NCBI GenBank assembly: GCA_038731605.1
Contig: JAVYQP010000006.1
Span: 17,457 to 81,456 of the forward strand
Origin: WYZ-LMO2 sp038731605
Lineage (GTDB): Archaea; Halobacteriota; Archaeoglobi; Archaeoglobales; Archaeoglobaceae
Length of the DNA stretch: 64,000 nucleotides
Reading direction: 5' to 3'
Part shown: in pieces, positions 43,991 through 52,794 of the stretch
How positions within the stretch are numbered: the stretch's first letter is position 1
Layout of the letters: every line of letters begins with the position of its first letter
The notes under the pieces: generated by a model
Databases searched by the model: none
What the model was told of the DNA's origin: nothing
Seen by the model: the letters and a program-made list of their open reading frames with translations, nothing else
Program-made: the position numbers and the translations under genes

Positions 43991-44065
43991 GGGCTCGTAG
44001 CCTAGCACGGATATGGCGGCAGCCTCCTAAGCTGCAGGTCGCGGGTTCAAATCCCGCCGGGCCCG
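43991..44065 (+). tRNA. tRNA-Arg (CCT)
   Basis: 75 bases. The acceptor GGGCTCG pairs with CGGGCCC (one T-G). The T arm GCGGG-TTCAAAT-CCCGC is perfect. The anticodon loop CTCCTAA gives CCT, which reads AGG, a favoured arginine codon here. A T-run follows the gene. Confidence 0.93.
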
Positions 44066-44205
44066 CTTTTCTATACTCTATTAAGCCATTCCTCGCATTA
44101 GAAGTGTTTGGTGTTTCCCTAATTAAAATCTCAAGCAAGAAGAGTCGAGTAACTCGATCTAAAAACACTACTTGTCTCCCAAAAAAGGAGTGTGCTCGTT
44201 TTATC

Positions 44206-44937
44206 TTAGTCTCTCAAGAATTCGTAGACTCTTTGCGAGATCTCAGTAAACCTCGCATCAAATCTGTTCCTCGGTCTTTCGAGATCAACTTCGAGCAAAG
44301 CCTTCAGCCTTGCAGGTCTCTTCGAGAGGACAAGAATTCGATCTGCAAGGAAAACCGCTTCCTCGATGCTGTGCGTCACGTAAACAATTGTCTTCTTCGT
44401 TCTCTGCCAAATCTTCACAAGCTCAGCTTGCATCTCCATTCTCGTCTGCGCATCCAATGCGCTAAGCGGTTCATCCATTAAGAGGAGCTCTGGTTCGCAA
44501 ACCAATGCTCTCGCAAGCGCAACCCTTTGCCTCATCCCGCCAGAGAGCTCGTGAGGGTAGCGATTTTCGAAACCCTCGAGTGCAACGAGTTTCAGCATTT
44601 CTTTCGCGATTTTCAAAGCCTCTTGCTTTGGCAACTTAGATTCGATGCCGAAGAGAACGTTTCCAATCACCGTTCTCCATGGAAAAAGAGCATAGTCCTG
44701 AAAAACGAGCACTCTATCGTTACCCGGTTTTTTTATCTTCTCTCCCTTCAGCAAAACCTCTCCCTCGTAATCCTCGAATCCAGCGATTATCCTCAGCAAA
44801 GTTGTTTTCCCGCAACCACTCGGTCCGAGAACGCAGAAAAATTCCCCTTCTTTCACCGAGAAACTTAGCGAGTCGATGACGAGTAGATCGTTGAAGCTTT
44901 TCCTCAAATTCGAAACTCGAAGAATTTCACTCGACAA
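44206..44937 (-). CDS. ABC transporter ATP-binding protein (SsuB/TauB-like)
   Basis: 243 residues. Walker A GPSGCGKTT, Q-loop QDYALFPWR, signature LSGGMRQRVALARA and Walker B LLLMDEP are all present. The type matches nitrate/sulfonate/taurine importers. The TTG at 44937 follows a GGAGGAGGGGG ribosome site and overlaps the permease stop; starts further upstream lie inside the permease gene. It is the last gene of the importer operon that starts at 46704. Confidence 0.9.
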   Translation of the reverse strand: MSSEILRVSNLRKSFNDLLVIDSLSFSVKEGEFFCVLGPSGCGKTTLLRIIAGFEDYEGEVLLKGEKIKKPGNDRVLVFQDYALFPWRTVIGNVLFGIESKLPKQEALKIAKEMLKLVALEGFENRYPHELSGGMRQRVALARALVCEPELLLMDEPLSALDAQTRMEMQAELVKIWQRTKKTIVYVTHSIEEAVFLADRILVLSKRPARLKALLEVDLERPRNRFDARFTEISQRVYEFLRD

Positions 44938-45703
44938 CGAGCCCCCTCCTCCACCTGAGCACTCTGCCCTCCAAGAACTTATAAACGTTGTCCAACGCAT
45001 AGCCTATGAGACCGATGCAAACCATGTAGGAAATGACGATCTCTGGCGCATGGTAAAGGCGGGCGATCTCTATCTGATACCCAAGCCCGTAAGCTGAAAC
45101 GCCAAAGAGCTCTGCTGCGACTACGCACATCCATGCGACCCCCGAACCAACTCTGAGCCCCGTGAATATCGACGGCATGGAAGCTGGGATTATGACCTTC
45201 CTCAGGATCTCGAGCTTGCTCGCTCCAAGCGTTAAAGCAACTTCGACGAACTTCTTTTCCACGCTCGCAACTCCGTGGCGTGTGTTCAGCAAGATTGGGA
45301 AAAAGGCGCCTACGAATATTATGAAACCCGCAGCGGTGTGCGTGAGCTTCAAAAGCAGAATAGAGATCGGGATCCAAGCTATCGGCGGAATCGGGCGGAT
45401 GAGTTCGATGATGGGTGAGAGAATGTTTTCAAGCCTTCTCGAATAACCCATAAAGAGCCCAAGAGAGATTCCAAGCACTAAGGCGATTGAGAAACCGAGC
45501 ACGTAGTGGTATAGGCTGAAAACGATATCTATTGGCATTTTAAAGCTCGGATCTTGGAAGCTTATGAGCTTAGCAAAGGCTGGGATCACCTTTGACGGTG
45601 GAGCCAAGAGAAACGGATCTCGAATGAAGAGATGGTAGAAGATCTCCCAGACGAGCAAAAAAATCGAGATCGAGGCTATTGCGTAAAAAAGTCTTGCCCT
45701 CAT
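44927..45703 (-). CDS. ABC transporter permease (SsuC/TauC-like)
   Basis: 258 residues with six hydrophobic segments. EVALTLGASKLEILRKVIIPASMPSI is the EAA loop that contacts the ATPase. It forms the membrane channel of the importer. It overlaps the binding-protein gene upstream by 4 bases and the ATPase gene downstream. Confidence 0.9.
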   Translation of the reverse strand: MRARLFYAIASISIFLLVWEIFYHLFIRDPFLLAPPSKVIPAFAKLISFQDPSFKMPIDIVFSLYHYVLGFSIALVLGISLGLFMGYSRRLENILSPIIELIRPIPPIAWIPISILLLKLTHTAAGFIIFVGAFFPILLNTRHGVASVEKKFVEVALTLGASKLEILRKVIIPASMPSIFTGLRVGSGVAWMCVVAAELFGVSAYGLGYQIEIARLYHAPEIVISYMVCIGLIGYALDNVYKFLEGRVLRWRRGLVVE

Positions 45704-46704
45704 TCTAACTCGAGTTGTTTCTTAATCTGGGGAACCATTTTAAGCGCTTCACTGTAAAGCTCGGGATCCACGATGTTCTTCGCTTCGAGCCTCACCGCTT
45801 TTCCGTCCGCACTCCTCGTAACGCCCAACTCGAACTGAGAATCGCAGAGCGCTTGCAATCCACGAAGCCAAGTCTCGTTTCTCGGATCCGTCTGTAGATT
45901 CGTAGTCCCCGGGAATTCATTTGCTACGCTTTCGTTGATCTTAAGCCACTTTTCCAAGATCTTCACGACTTCCTCGTGGTTCTCCTCCTTTGTAGCGTAT
46001 TCGCTCGCAATTATGTGAAGCGCTACGAACTTCACCGCAAGTTCTCTGTTGTTTTTAACGAAGTCCCCGCTCATTAAAACGACGCAACAGGGATGCATCG
46101 GGAACATTTCCCGAGAATGCATAACTATCTTCGCAGACCCTTCCTGAACCATCACGTAGGGCGCTGGGTCTGGGACAAAGGCTAAGTCCACAGATTTGCT
46201 CTTCAACGCCTCTCTTATCTCAGCGGTTCCCGGCGCTGAGACGATCTCGGCTTTGATCCCTTTCTCTTTTAGCCAAGAGGATAAGATTGTCCACTGCACA
46301 GAGCCGGGTGGAAAAGTCATTATTCGCTTCCCGTTGAGCGACTCAACTGATTTGAACTCGAATTCGGGAATTGAGACAAGCGAAGACCCCTCTACGTTTG
46401 CAATCGCCACGATCTTCGCATCAAATCCACGGGAGATTATCGAAAGCGGTGGTGCTGAGCCCACGTAAGCTATGTCGTGTTGTTTTGCAGCGAACGCCTC
46501 CATCTGCGAAGGTCCTGAAGGGAAAGAGGTTGTGACGATCTTTTTCCCTAAGACTTTCTCGTCCCAGCCTTTTTCGATGATCACAAAAAGCGCAACATGA
46601 TGCCATCCGGGCTGGTGGCTAACTCTGATCTCTTCGATTCCCCCCTTTTCTCCAACGCAACCGAGGAGCAGTAGGGGTAAGACGAGAATTAGTAGCCTCT
46701 TCAT
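45700..46704 (-). CDS. ABC transporter substrate-binding lipoprotein (SsuA/NMT1-like)
   Basis: 334 residues. The N-terminal hydrophobic stretch ends in LLLLGCVGE, a lipobox, so the protein should be anchored outside the membrane through its cysteine. The rest is a type 2 periplasmic-binding fold of the nitrate/sulfonate/thiamine-precursor group (HQPGWHHVALFV..., MEAFAAKQHDIAYVGSAPP). The ligand cannot be told from the sequence. It diverges from an HTH regulator gene across a 98-base spacer with a perfect inverted repeat. Confidence 0.87.
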   Translation of the reverse strand: MKRLLILVLPLLLLGCVGEKGGIEEIRVSHQPGWHHVALFVIIEKGWDEKVLGKKIVTTSFPSGPSQMEAFAAKQHDIAYVGSAPPLSIISRGFDAKIVAIANVEGSSLVSIPEFEFKSVESLNGKRIMTFPPGSVQWTILSSWLKEKGIKAEIVSAPGTAEIREALKSKSVDLAFVPDPAPYVMVQEGSAKIVMHSREMFPMHPCCVVLMSGDFVKNNRELAVKFVALHIIASEYATKEENHEEVVKILEKWLKINESVANEFPGTTNLQTDPRNETWLRGLQALCDSQFELGVTRSADGKAVRLEAKNIVDPELYSEALKMVPQIKKQLELE

Positions 46705-46732
46705 ACCATCAGGACGTCAACCGAGATAAAAA

Positions 46733-46773
46733 TTTTTCCTAAAAATGCCATCTTTCTTCCTTTTTAGGAAAAA
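46733..46773. promoter_or_regulatory. 13-bp perfect inverted repeat in the divergent ABC/HTH promoter
   Basis: TTTTTCCTAAAAA at 46733-46745 and TTTTTAGGAAAAA at 46761-46773 are exact reverse complements, 15 bases apart (centre-to-centre about 28 bases). The left arm lies against the AT-rich promoter of the importer operon. The right arm overlaps the TATATAT box of the HTH gene. This is the expected position for an operator used by the divergent HTH regulator. Confidence 0.7.
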
Positions 46774-46802
46774 ATATATATGTTCTTTACCCAACAAAAC
46801 TC

Positions 46803-47321
46803 ATGGAAGTCGAGAGAATGATTGCGGAGCTCGTGCTATCGGAGGAGTTTGGAAAAAAGCTCGAAGCCCTGATAAAGAACGAGCTCAAAATGGAGGTCAG
46901 AGAGTTCGCCAAGGAAGCGGGGATTTCGGAGAGCACGATTTACAAGATAATCTCGGGGAAGAGAGACCCGAATCTGAGAACTTTGAGACAGATAGCGAAA
47001 TTCATTGCAGACAGGGCTAAGAAGGGTGAAGACTTCGTAGCGGTGATAGTTTCACGAGCGGTGCTCAACATGCTCGTTGATCGCTTCGTGGAAGTGGATG
47101 GGAGGAGAATACCGATTCGTGAATACCCCGCAAACGGGTTTGAGGAGGCGATCGTATCTGCGGTAAGGGCAGAGAAAGATGGGGCGAAGGCAATCGTCTG
47201 CGCTCCGATACTTAGTCCGACGGTCGAAAAAATCGTTAGAGTCCCAATAGTGACGATAATCCCAAAAGAAGACCTCCTAAATGCGATAAAACTCGCAGGA
47301 AAAAAGGTTGCTTCGCAATAA
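46803..47321 (+). CDS. XRE-type HTH regulator with C-terminal sensor domain
   Basis: 172 residues. Residues 25-70 form an XRE-like HTH (VREFAKEAGISESTIYKIISGKRDPNLRTL). The C-terminal part (about 80-172) is a small alpha/beta domain seen in archaeal regulators of this type, probably ligand-binding. It is divergent from the importer operon with a perfect inverted repeat between, so it likely represses both. The TATATAT box lies about 27 bases before the ATG. Confidence 0.82.
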   Translation: MEVERMIAELVLSEEFGKKLEALIKNELKMEVREFAKEAGISESTIYKIISGKRDPNLRTLRQIAKFIADRAKKGEDFVAVIVSRAVLNMLVDRFVEVDGRRIPIREYPANGFEEAIVSAVRAEKDGAKAIVCAPILSPTVEKIVRVPIVTIIPKEDLLNAIKLAGKKVASQ

Positions 47322-47350
47322 TTTTATTTGCAATGCAGTCAAATCCCTGC

Positions 47351-47632
47351 ATGGTTTCGATCGAAGATGTTTACCATGTTTCAAGGCTCGCAAGGCTCTT
47401 CATAACAGAAGAGGAGGCGGAGAAATTTAGGAAAGAGTTCGAGGAGATCCTTTCTTACTTTGATGTTCTTGACGAAATTCCCGAAGACGTGAAGCCGACT
47501 TTCCACGTTCTCGAGATCAGCAATGTCCTTAGGAACGATGAACCTAAGAAGGGGCTCGAGCAGAGCGAGGCTTTGATGAACGCACCAAGAAAGGAAGAGG
47601 GTTACTTCGTTGGACCGAAGGTGGTAGAGTGA
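47351..47632 (+). CDS. gatC: Asp-tRNA(Asn)/Glu-tRNA(Gln) amidotransferase subunit C
   Basis: 93 residues. VYHVSRLARLFITEEEAEKF and LRNDEPKKGLEQSEALMNAP are the GatC signature parts, the latter wrapping around GatA. The frame starts at 47333, but the ATG at 47351 is preferred: it lies about 24 bases after an ATAATTTTATTT box and matches the family start. It overlaps gatA by 4 bases. Confidence 0.92.
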   Translation: MVSIEDVYHVSRLARLFITEEEAEKFRKEFEEILSYFDVLDEIPEDVKPTFHVLEISNVLRNDEPKKGLEQSEALMNAPRKEEGYFVGPKVVE

Positions 47633-48972
47633 GACTCTCGGAATGGAGAAGTCTCGTGGATGAGGTTGGATGCTACGAAGCGATGAGCAGACTGCTCGAA
47701 AGAATCGAAAAGAGTGAGCTCAACGCCTACATAACGATTTGCAAAAAAGAAGCTTTGGAGCTCGCAAAGGAATTCGACAAGGGGAACCTCAAGGGTAGAC
47801 TCGCTGGAGTTCCTGTTGCGGTGAAGGACAACATAACAACAAAGGGCATACGAACGACCTGCGCTTCAAAAATGCTTGAAAATTACGTCCCAGTTTTTGA
47901 TGCACATGTCGTCGAGAGATTGAAGGCAGAAGGGGCGATAATAATAGGGAAGACGAACATGGACGAGTTCGGAATGGGGACTACGACGGAGACTTCTTAC
48001 TTCGGGGTTGTAAAAAACCCATACGATCTAAGTAGAGTTGCAGGTGGAAGTAGCGGGGGGAGCGCAGCAGTCTTAGCTGCGAACGAGGCAGTTTTAGCCT
48101 TGGGAAGCGATACGGGAGGAAGCATAAGATGCCCTGCGAGTTTTTGCGGGGTCTATGGATTAAAGCCGACTTACGGGCTTGTCTCGAGATACGGTTTAAT
48201 TCCGTATGCGAATTCTCTGGAGCAAATCGGACCAATGGCGAACAGCATCGAAGACCTCGCAACTCTTTTAGAGGTGATCGCTGGAAAAGACGAAAGAGAC
48301 TCGACGAACTCTGGAAGGAGCTTCGTTTTCAGAGAAGAGAAAGTGAAGAAAATTGGAGTGATAAAGAACATGACCGCAGAAGGCAAAATTATGGACAAGG
48401 TTTACGAAGCGCTGAGCAGATTCGACTACGAAGAGCTCGAACTTCCATCGCTGAAGTATGCGCTCGCATCCTACTACATCATAGCAACAAGCGAGGCGTC
48501 GTCGAATCTCGCAAGATACGACGGGGTAAGATACGGGCACTACTCACAACTCTCATCTTGGACTGACTACTGCTCAAGAGTTAGAGCCGAGGGTTTTGGG
48601 GAAGAGGTGAAGAGGAGGATAATGCTCGGAAGCTACGCTCTCTCAGCGGGCTACTATGGGAAATACTACCTCAAGGCTTTGAAGGCAAGAACTCTGATAA
48701 TCGAGGAGTTTAAGAAGGCTTTCAGCAAATTCGACGTTCTCGTAGCTCCGACGATGCCAACTCTGCCATTCAAGATAGGCGAAATAAAGGATCCGTTGAC
48801 GATGTATAAGATGGATGTCAACACAGTCCCCATAAATCTCGCAGGATTGCCTGCGATGAGTGCGCCGATCGGGTTCGTGAAAGGCTTACCAGTTGGGCTC
48901 CAGATCGTAGGAAACTACTTCGAGGAGAGCAAAATATTGAGCTTTGCCAAAATGATAAAAGAAGTCTCCTAA
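47629..48972 (+). CDS. gatA: Asp-tRNA(Asn)/Glu-tRNA(Gln) amidotransferase subunit A
   Basis: 447 residues of the amidase-signature family. The catalytic Lys is in AVKDNITT, and GGSSGGSAAVLA and GSDTGGSIRCPA supply the Ser-cis-Ser pair. GatA releases ammonia from glutamine for correction of mischarged tRNA. It starts with GTG overlapping the gatC stop. gatB is not in the window, so the complex is encoded in two places. Confidence 0.95.
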   Translation: MRLSEWRSLVDEVGCYEAMSRLLERIEKSELNAYITICKKEALELAKEFDKGNLKGRLAGVPVAVKDNITTKGIRTTCASKMLENYVPVFDAHVVERLKAEGAIIIGKTNMDEFGMGTTTETSYFGVVKNPYDLSRVAGGSSGGSAAVLAANEAVLALGSDTGGSIRCPASFCGVYGLKPTYGLVSRYGLIPYANSLEQIGPMANSIEDLATLLEVIAGKDERDSTNSGRSFVFREEKVKKIGVIKNMTAEGKIMDKVYEALSRFDYEELELPSLKYALASYYIIATSEASSNLARYDGVRYGHYSQLSSWTDYCSRVRAEGFGEEVKRRIMLGSYALSAGYYGKYYLKALKARTLIIEEFKKAFSKFDVLVAPTMPTLPFKIGEIKDPLTMYKMDVNTVPINLAGLPAMSAPIGFVKGLPVGLQIVGNYFEESKILSFAKMIKEVS

Positions 48973-48996
48973 AATCCTTTAAGATTTTCGAAAGCT

Positions 48997-49254
48997 CTAC
49001 GCTTGCTCTTCGTATGCCTTTAACACCGCTTCCACGATCTTATCCCTGGCTTCCTTGCTAACTGGATGGAATAGGTCTTGGTAGCTCCCGTCCTTACCCT
49101 TTTTGCTCGGCATGCTGACCCAAAGACCCTTCTCACCCTCTATTACCTTCAGCCCTTTGACAACAAACTCGTTGTCCAAGCTTACTGAGGCGTATGCCTT
49201 AACGCTTCCCTCTCCTTTCGTTTTATAAATCCTAACTTCCGTTATTTCCGCCAA
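48997..49254 (-). CDS. spoVG: SpoVG-family nucleic-acid-binding protein
   Basis: 85 residues. TEVRIYKT, VSLDNEFVVKGLKVIEG and WVSMPSKKGKDGSYQDLFHP match SpoVG throughout. SpoVG binds DNA and RNA in bacteria and affects many genes; it is found in only part of the archaea. A CAGTATATAAG box at 49295-49305 (read on the other strand) and a GGAGGG ribosome site precede the start. It stands alone, convergent with gatA. Confidence 0.9.
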   Translation of the reverse strand: MAEITEVRIYKTKGEGSVKAYASVSLDNEFVVKGLKVIEGEKGLWVSMPSKKGKDGSYQDLFHPVSKEARDKIVEAVLKAYEEQA

Positions 49255-49385
49255 TTCTAACCCTCCTTTCAGATTTTTCCCGCCTACAGCGGGGCAGTAT
49301 ATAAGTCTTTCTACCTTTTAGACTCGAGGAGAACATCGAGGCTTAGACCGAAAACGCTTAAATAGAATTCTCCGAATAAGAAGTT

Positions 49386-49919
49386 ATGCTTCGAGATCTC
49401 CTCGCAGAATACTTGTTTAAAAAGGGTTTGGAGCTCGAGGAGCTCGGAAAGTTGGAAGAGGCTATTGAAAGCTTCGATAAAGCCATAGAGGTCAAACCTG
49501 ACTATTCGGAGGCTTGGTTCAAGAGAGGTGTCGCATTTCTCATGCTTGGAAAATACGAAGAAGCTCTGAAAAGCTTTGATAAAGCGATTGAGATCGACAA
49601 AGAATTTATAGGAGCGTGGAACGGTAGGGGTATAGCCCTCTCTCATCTCGGGAAATCCGAAGAGGCGGTCAAAAGCTTTGACAAAGTGATAGAGATCGAT
49701 CCAAATATTGCGGAAGCGTGGAGCAATAGAGGTTTAGCGCTTTACGAGCTTGAAAGATACGAAGAGGCTATTGAAAGCTTTGATCGGGCTTTAATGCTCG
49801 ACCCTCACTTACCAGTAGCATGGTATAACAAGGCTATGACGCTTGAAAAGCTCGGAAGATACGATGAGGCAAAGAAAAGCTATGAAATGGCTAAAAAGAT
49901 TGATCCAAACCTCAAATAG
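49386..49919 (+). CDS. TPR-repeat protein
   Basis: 177 residues built almost wholly of five tetratricopeptide repeats of 34 residues, each with A/G-W...G-A-x-x-x-L-G-K-x-E-E-A-x-x-S-F-D-K-A-I-x-x-D-P. It should be a soluble protein-binding scaffold; the partner is unknown. A GCTTAAATAG box lies about 30 bases upstream. The 169-base gap to csa1 shows no gene. Confidence 0.88.
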   Translation: MLRDLLAEYLFKKGLELEELGKLEEAIESFDKAIEVKPDYSEAWFKRGVAFLMLGKYEEALKSFDKAIEIDKEFIGAWNGRGIALSHLGKSEEAVKSFDKVIEIDPNIAEAWSNRGLALYELERYEEAIESFDRALMLDPHLPVAWYNKAMTLEKLGRYDEAKKSYEMAKKIDPNLK

Positions 49920-50088
49920 AGAAAGAATCTTGGAGTGTAGCCCAGAAAGTCCATAACCCTCACTTTTTTAGAGTTAAGCGGTTTTAGAGCTGATCGCTAC
50001 GAACACTGTAAAGTCGAAGGTCTTGAGATTCCATAAGATTCACAGGATCCAAAGGAAAAATTTAATAAGGTTTTTGGTGAATAACTCT

Positions 50089-50934
50089 ATGGTATACTAC
50101 CTCAACGAGGTAGAGCAAAAGTTTCTCACTTTTAACATTCGCCAAAACGCAAGAGTGAATCCGGTCCCAGAAGAGCTTCGAGGCTGGAACTGGCATTCTC
50201 CTCCATTAAAACCTTACTACGATCTCAAGTTGCCAATGTATCTGATCTGTAGCAATTACTGTTCAACAGCAAGAGACTGCTACCTTATCGTCGTTAAAAA
50301 GCTACGTGGTGAGGAAAACTTTTGGATTAAACTCGGAAAAGCCATTCACGATGCGGTTGCAAACGCAATAAGAGAGGCGAGAAAGTTAAACTTTAACGCA
50401 ACTCCAAAAAAGAATGGAAATGAGCTCATAGACAAGGCTGTGGAGCTTTTATGGGACTACACGATCTCAGCATGCAAATCCGCTTATTTGAAAGCCAAAG
50501 CTGAGCAACCCTACGCAGACGAGGATGACGTGATTTTGACTTCGATGCCCTTCTTCGTGGAGCATAGAATGGACGGTTCGATGCTTGGTTGCAGTGGCAT
50601 AATTTCGGTGGATTGCTACGATTACCTTCGAAACATCGTCTTCGACTTAAAACTCGGAGAATACAACGAGAGGAGCAAGCTCTACACTACTGGCTACGCT
50701 CTTGTCCTCGAAAGCATCTACGAGATTCCCGTGGACATAGGTTGTATTGTGAACGTTAACTTCTACGAGAACAGGCTCAGCATAACGAAGACTCTTCACT
50801 ACATCGATGCAAACCTCCGCAGTTGGTGGATCGAAGAGAGGGATAGAAAGGCTGAGATTATCTACAAAGGGGTCGATCCCGGCAAAGCTGAAGGGTGCAA
50901 CCCCTCTTGTATGTTCAAAGCTTTTTGCCTATGA
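50089..50934 (+). CDS. csa1: CRISPR-associated protein Csa1 (Cas4-like, type I-A)
   Basis: 281 residues. The N-terminal ELRGWNWHSPPLKP segment is the hallmark of Csa1. YCSTARDCYL near residue 65 and the C-terminal CNPSCMFKAFC give the Fe-S cysteines, and FDLKLGE is the nuclease D-x-K. It belongs to the Cas4 nuclease group and acts in spacer acquisition. The ATG at 50089 follows a AATTTAATAAG box at leaderless spacing; the frame is open to 50023. It overlaps cas1 by 4 bases. Confidence 0.9.
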   Translation: MVYYLNEVEQKFLTFNIRQNARVNPVPEELRGWNWHSPPLKPYYDLKLPMYLICSNYCSTARDCYLIVVKKLRGEENFWIKLGKAIHDAVANAIREARKLNFNATPKKNGNELIDKAVELLWDYTISACKSAYLKAKAEQPYADEDDVILTSMPFFVEHRMDGSMLGCSGIISVDCYDYLRNIVFDLKLGEYNERSKLYTTGYALVLESIYEIPVDIGCIVNVNFYENRLSITKTLHYIDANLRSWWIEERDRKAEIIYKGVDPGKAEGCNPSCMFKAFCL

Positions 50935-51962
50935 GGATCGTTGTCGATGGCTTCGGAAAGTTCATAGGGGTCGAGAATGGACTCATCGCAGTTAAAGAAA
51001 AAGGCAAAACTACTGCGAAGTTCAGAGCAGAGGAGTTGAACCAGCTTGTGATAAGCGGAAAATCTGCGATCAGCAGTGAAGCGATAAAAATTCTCGTCAA
51101 CAACCGTGTTGACGTCGTTTTCCTCAGCGAGGACACCTTTGCGAGGATAAGCAGTCCACTAATCGGCACGGTTAAAACGAGAAGAGAGCAGTATTTGGCT
51201 TACAACGATAGAAGAGGAGTGAAGATAGGAAAAGAAGTCGTGAGTGCGAAGATTAGAAATCAGTCTGCAATCCTTTTTAACCTTGCGAAGTCGAGAAAAG
51301 AGGCAAAGCCAGAAATCGCCGAAGAACTGCTTAGACATAGGAATGAAATCGAGGCTTACAGAGAAGAACTTCTGAAGATCGACGCAGAGAAAATAGAGGA
51401 TGTCCGAGAGAAAATCTTAGGGCTCGAAGGAAGGGCTTCCGATATCTATTGGGATTCCATCGCCAAGATCATCCCCCTTGAGTATGGTTTCAAAGGAAGA
51501 AGGGGAATTGAAGCGGGAAGCCCGAGGTATGCGCAAGACATCGTGAATGCGATGCTGAACTATGGCTACACGATCTTGTTCTCCGAGTGCGTAAGAGCAG
51601 TCGAGCTCGCTGGGCTCGATCCCTACGCTGGATTTCTCCACGCAGACCGCTCGGGCAGAGCTTCGCTTGCGGTAGATCTAATGGAGTGCTTCAGACAGCA
51701 CATCGTCGACAGAGTTGTTTTGAAGCTAATTAGCCACTCGCAGATAAAGCCAGATGATTGCACAAAAAAGAACTTTGTATGCAATTTAAGCGACGATGCA
51801 AGGAAACTGCTTCTTTCAGAAATTCTCGGGAGATTGGAAGAGAAGACGCAGTATCGTGGAAAGAACTTAACTTTCTCTTCTGTGATCTTAGCGCAGGCAA
51901 GAGAGATTGCGAGTTTTTTGATTGGGAAATCGGACTATGTTGGATTCTCGCAGAACTGGTAA
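50931..51962 (+). CDS. cas1: CRISPR-associated endonuclease Cas1
   Basis: 343 residues. Catalytic residues are Glu-166 in LEGRAS, His-237 in FLHADRSGRASL and Glu-252 in DLMECFR. Cas1 integrates new spacers together with Cas2. The ATG at 50931 overlaps the csa1 stop; the frame is open 12 codons further into csa1. Its end overlaps cas4 by 26 bases. Confidence 0.97.
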   Translation: MRIVVDGFGKFIGVENGLIAVKEKGKTTAKFRAEELNQLVISGKSAISSEAIKILVNNRVDVVFLSEDTFARISSPLIGTVKTRREQYLAYNDRRGVKIGKEVVSAKIRNQSAILFNLAKSRKEAKPEIAEELLRHRNEIEAYREELLKIDAEKIEDVREKILGLEGRASDIYWDSIAKIIPLEYGFKGRRGIEAGSPRYAQDIVNAMLNYGYTILFSECVRAVELAGLDPYAGFLHADRSGRASLAVDLMECFRQHIVDRVVLKLISHSQIKPDDCTKKNFVCNLSDDARKLLLSEILGRLEEKTQYRGKNLTFSSVILAQAREIASFLIGKSDYVGFSQNW

Positions 51963-52509
51963 GATCGATGTGAGCGATGTTGTTCAGTTTCTTTATTGCC
52001 CGAGGAAGGTATACTTTATGAAAGTCGCTGGTTTCAGAATTGTAAAGCCGAAGATGGAAGAAGGTAAGAGGGTTCAAGAAGAGGTTTTGAGGAAGCTTGA
52101 AAAAATAGCTGAGAAGATGGGAGGAAAGCTTTCGACGAACGTGGCACTTGAGAGCGATCGATATGGGATTTCGGGGAGAATAGATGCACTGGTCCTGACT
52201 CAAGACTCCGCTTTTCCGATCGACGTCAAGTTCTCTAAGTTCAGCTCGATTTCCTACGCTTGGAAAATGCAACTAACAGCCTACAGTGTTCTCGCCGAAG
52301 AAAACTTTGGCTGTAGAGTTGAAAGCGCTTTCATCTACCTCGTCTCCGAAAGGGAGTTGCTGAAAGAAGTTAGGATATTTCCCGAAGATAAGAGGGCTCT
52401 TCTAAGATTGCTTGAAGAGATAAGAGAATTGCTTGAAAGCGAAAGCTATCCTAAGGCTTCGAAGTCGAAGAAATGCAATTACTGCGAAGTTGCGAAGTTT
52501 TGCGTTTGA
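51937..52509 (+). CDS. cas4: CRISPR-associated exonuclease Cas4
   Basis: 190 residues. It has the FLYCPRKVYF cysteine, GRIDALV, PIDVKFSK (D-x-K), QLTAYSVLAE and the C-terminal CNYCEVAKFC cluster, all of the RecB-type Fe-S nuclease. It prepares ends of new spacers. It starts inside cas1. Its stop at 52507-52509 directly abuts the cas2 stop on the other strand, so the adaptation genes meet tail to tail with no gap. Confidence 0.95.
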   Translation: MLDSRRTGKIDVSDVVQFLYCPRKVYFMKVAGFRIVKPKMEEGKRVQEEVLRKLEKIAEKMGGKLSTNVALESDRYGISGRIDALVLTQDSAFPIDVKFSKFSSISYAWKMQLTAYSVLAEENFGCRVESAFIYLVSERELLKEVRIFPEDKRALLRLLEEIRELLESESYPKASKSKKCNYCEVAKFCV

Positions 52510-52794
52510 CTACAATATCTCTACGCTCTTGTCCTTCACAAGTTCAACTCCCTTGTTGCTGACGACTATTGCCAAAGAAGAGCAACGCTGGCAAAGTGGA
52601 ATGATGAAAATGCAATCGTTGGGGTCTCTGATAAACCTCCCCACTTGTCTTGCAAGCGCAGATCTGTCGTTCGGATTTAAATTGCCACGGAACGCAGAGT
52701 ATTGAACCCTCGTTAATCCGAACTTCTCGAGCAACTTCGCAAGCTTGGTTCGATTTGCGTCGTCGGTTATGTCATAAACGACTAAGTGGAGCAT
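52510..52794 (-). CDS. cas2: CRISPR-associated endoribonuclease-like Cas2
   Basis: 94 residues. The first strand LHLVVYDITDD carries the conserved Asp, and RVQYSAFRGNL is the second family block. Cas2 forms the core of the Cas1-Cas2 integrase. It is on the opposite strand to cas1/cas4 and is the last gene of the interference operon, overlapping cas3'' by 23 bases. The ATG at 52794 is chosen over an open start at 52815. Confidence 0.93.
   Translation of the reverse strand: MLHLVVYDITDDANRTKLAKLLEKFGLTRVQYSAFRGNLNPNDRSALARQVGRFIRDPNDCIFIIPLCQRCSSLAIVVSNKGVELVKDKSVEIL

Noticed and set aside
44130..44200. TCGAGT-a-ACTCGA hairpin after tRNA-Arg
   Set aside because: Short, with a one-base loop, and not followed by a T-run; more likely chance than a terminator.
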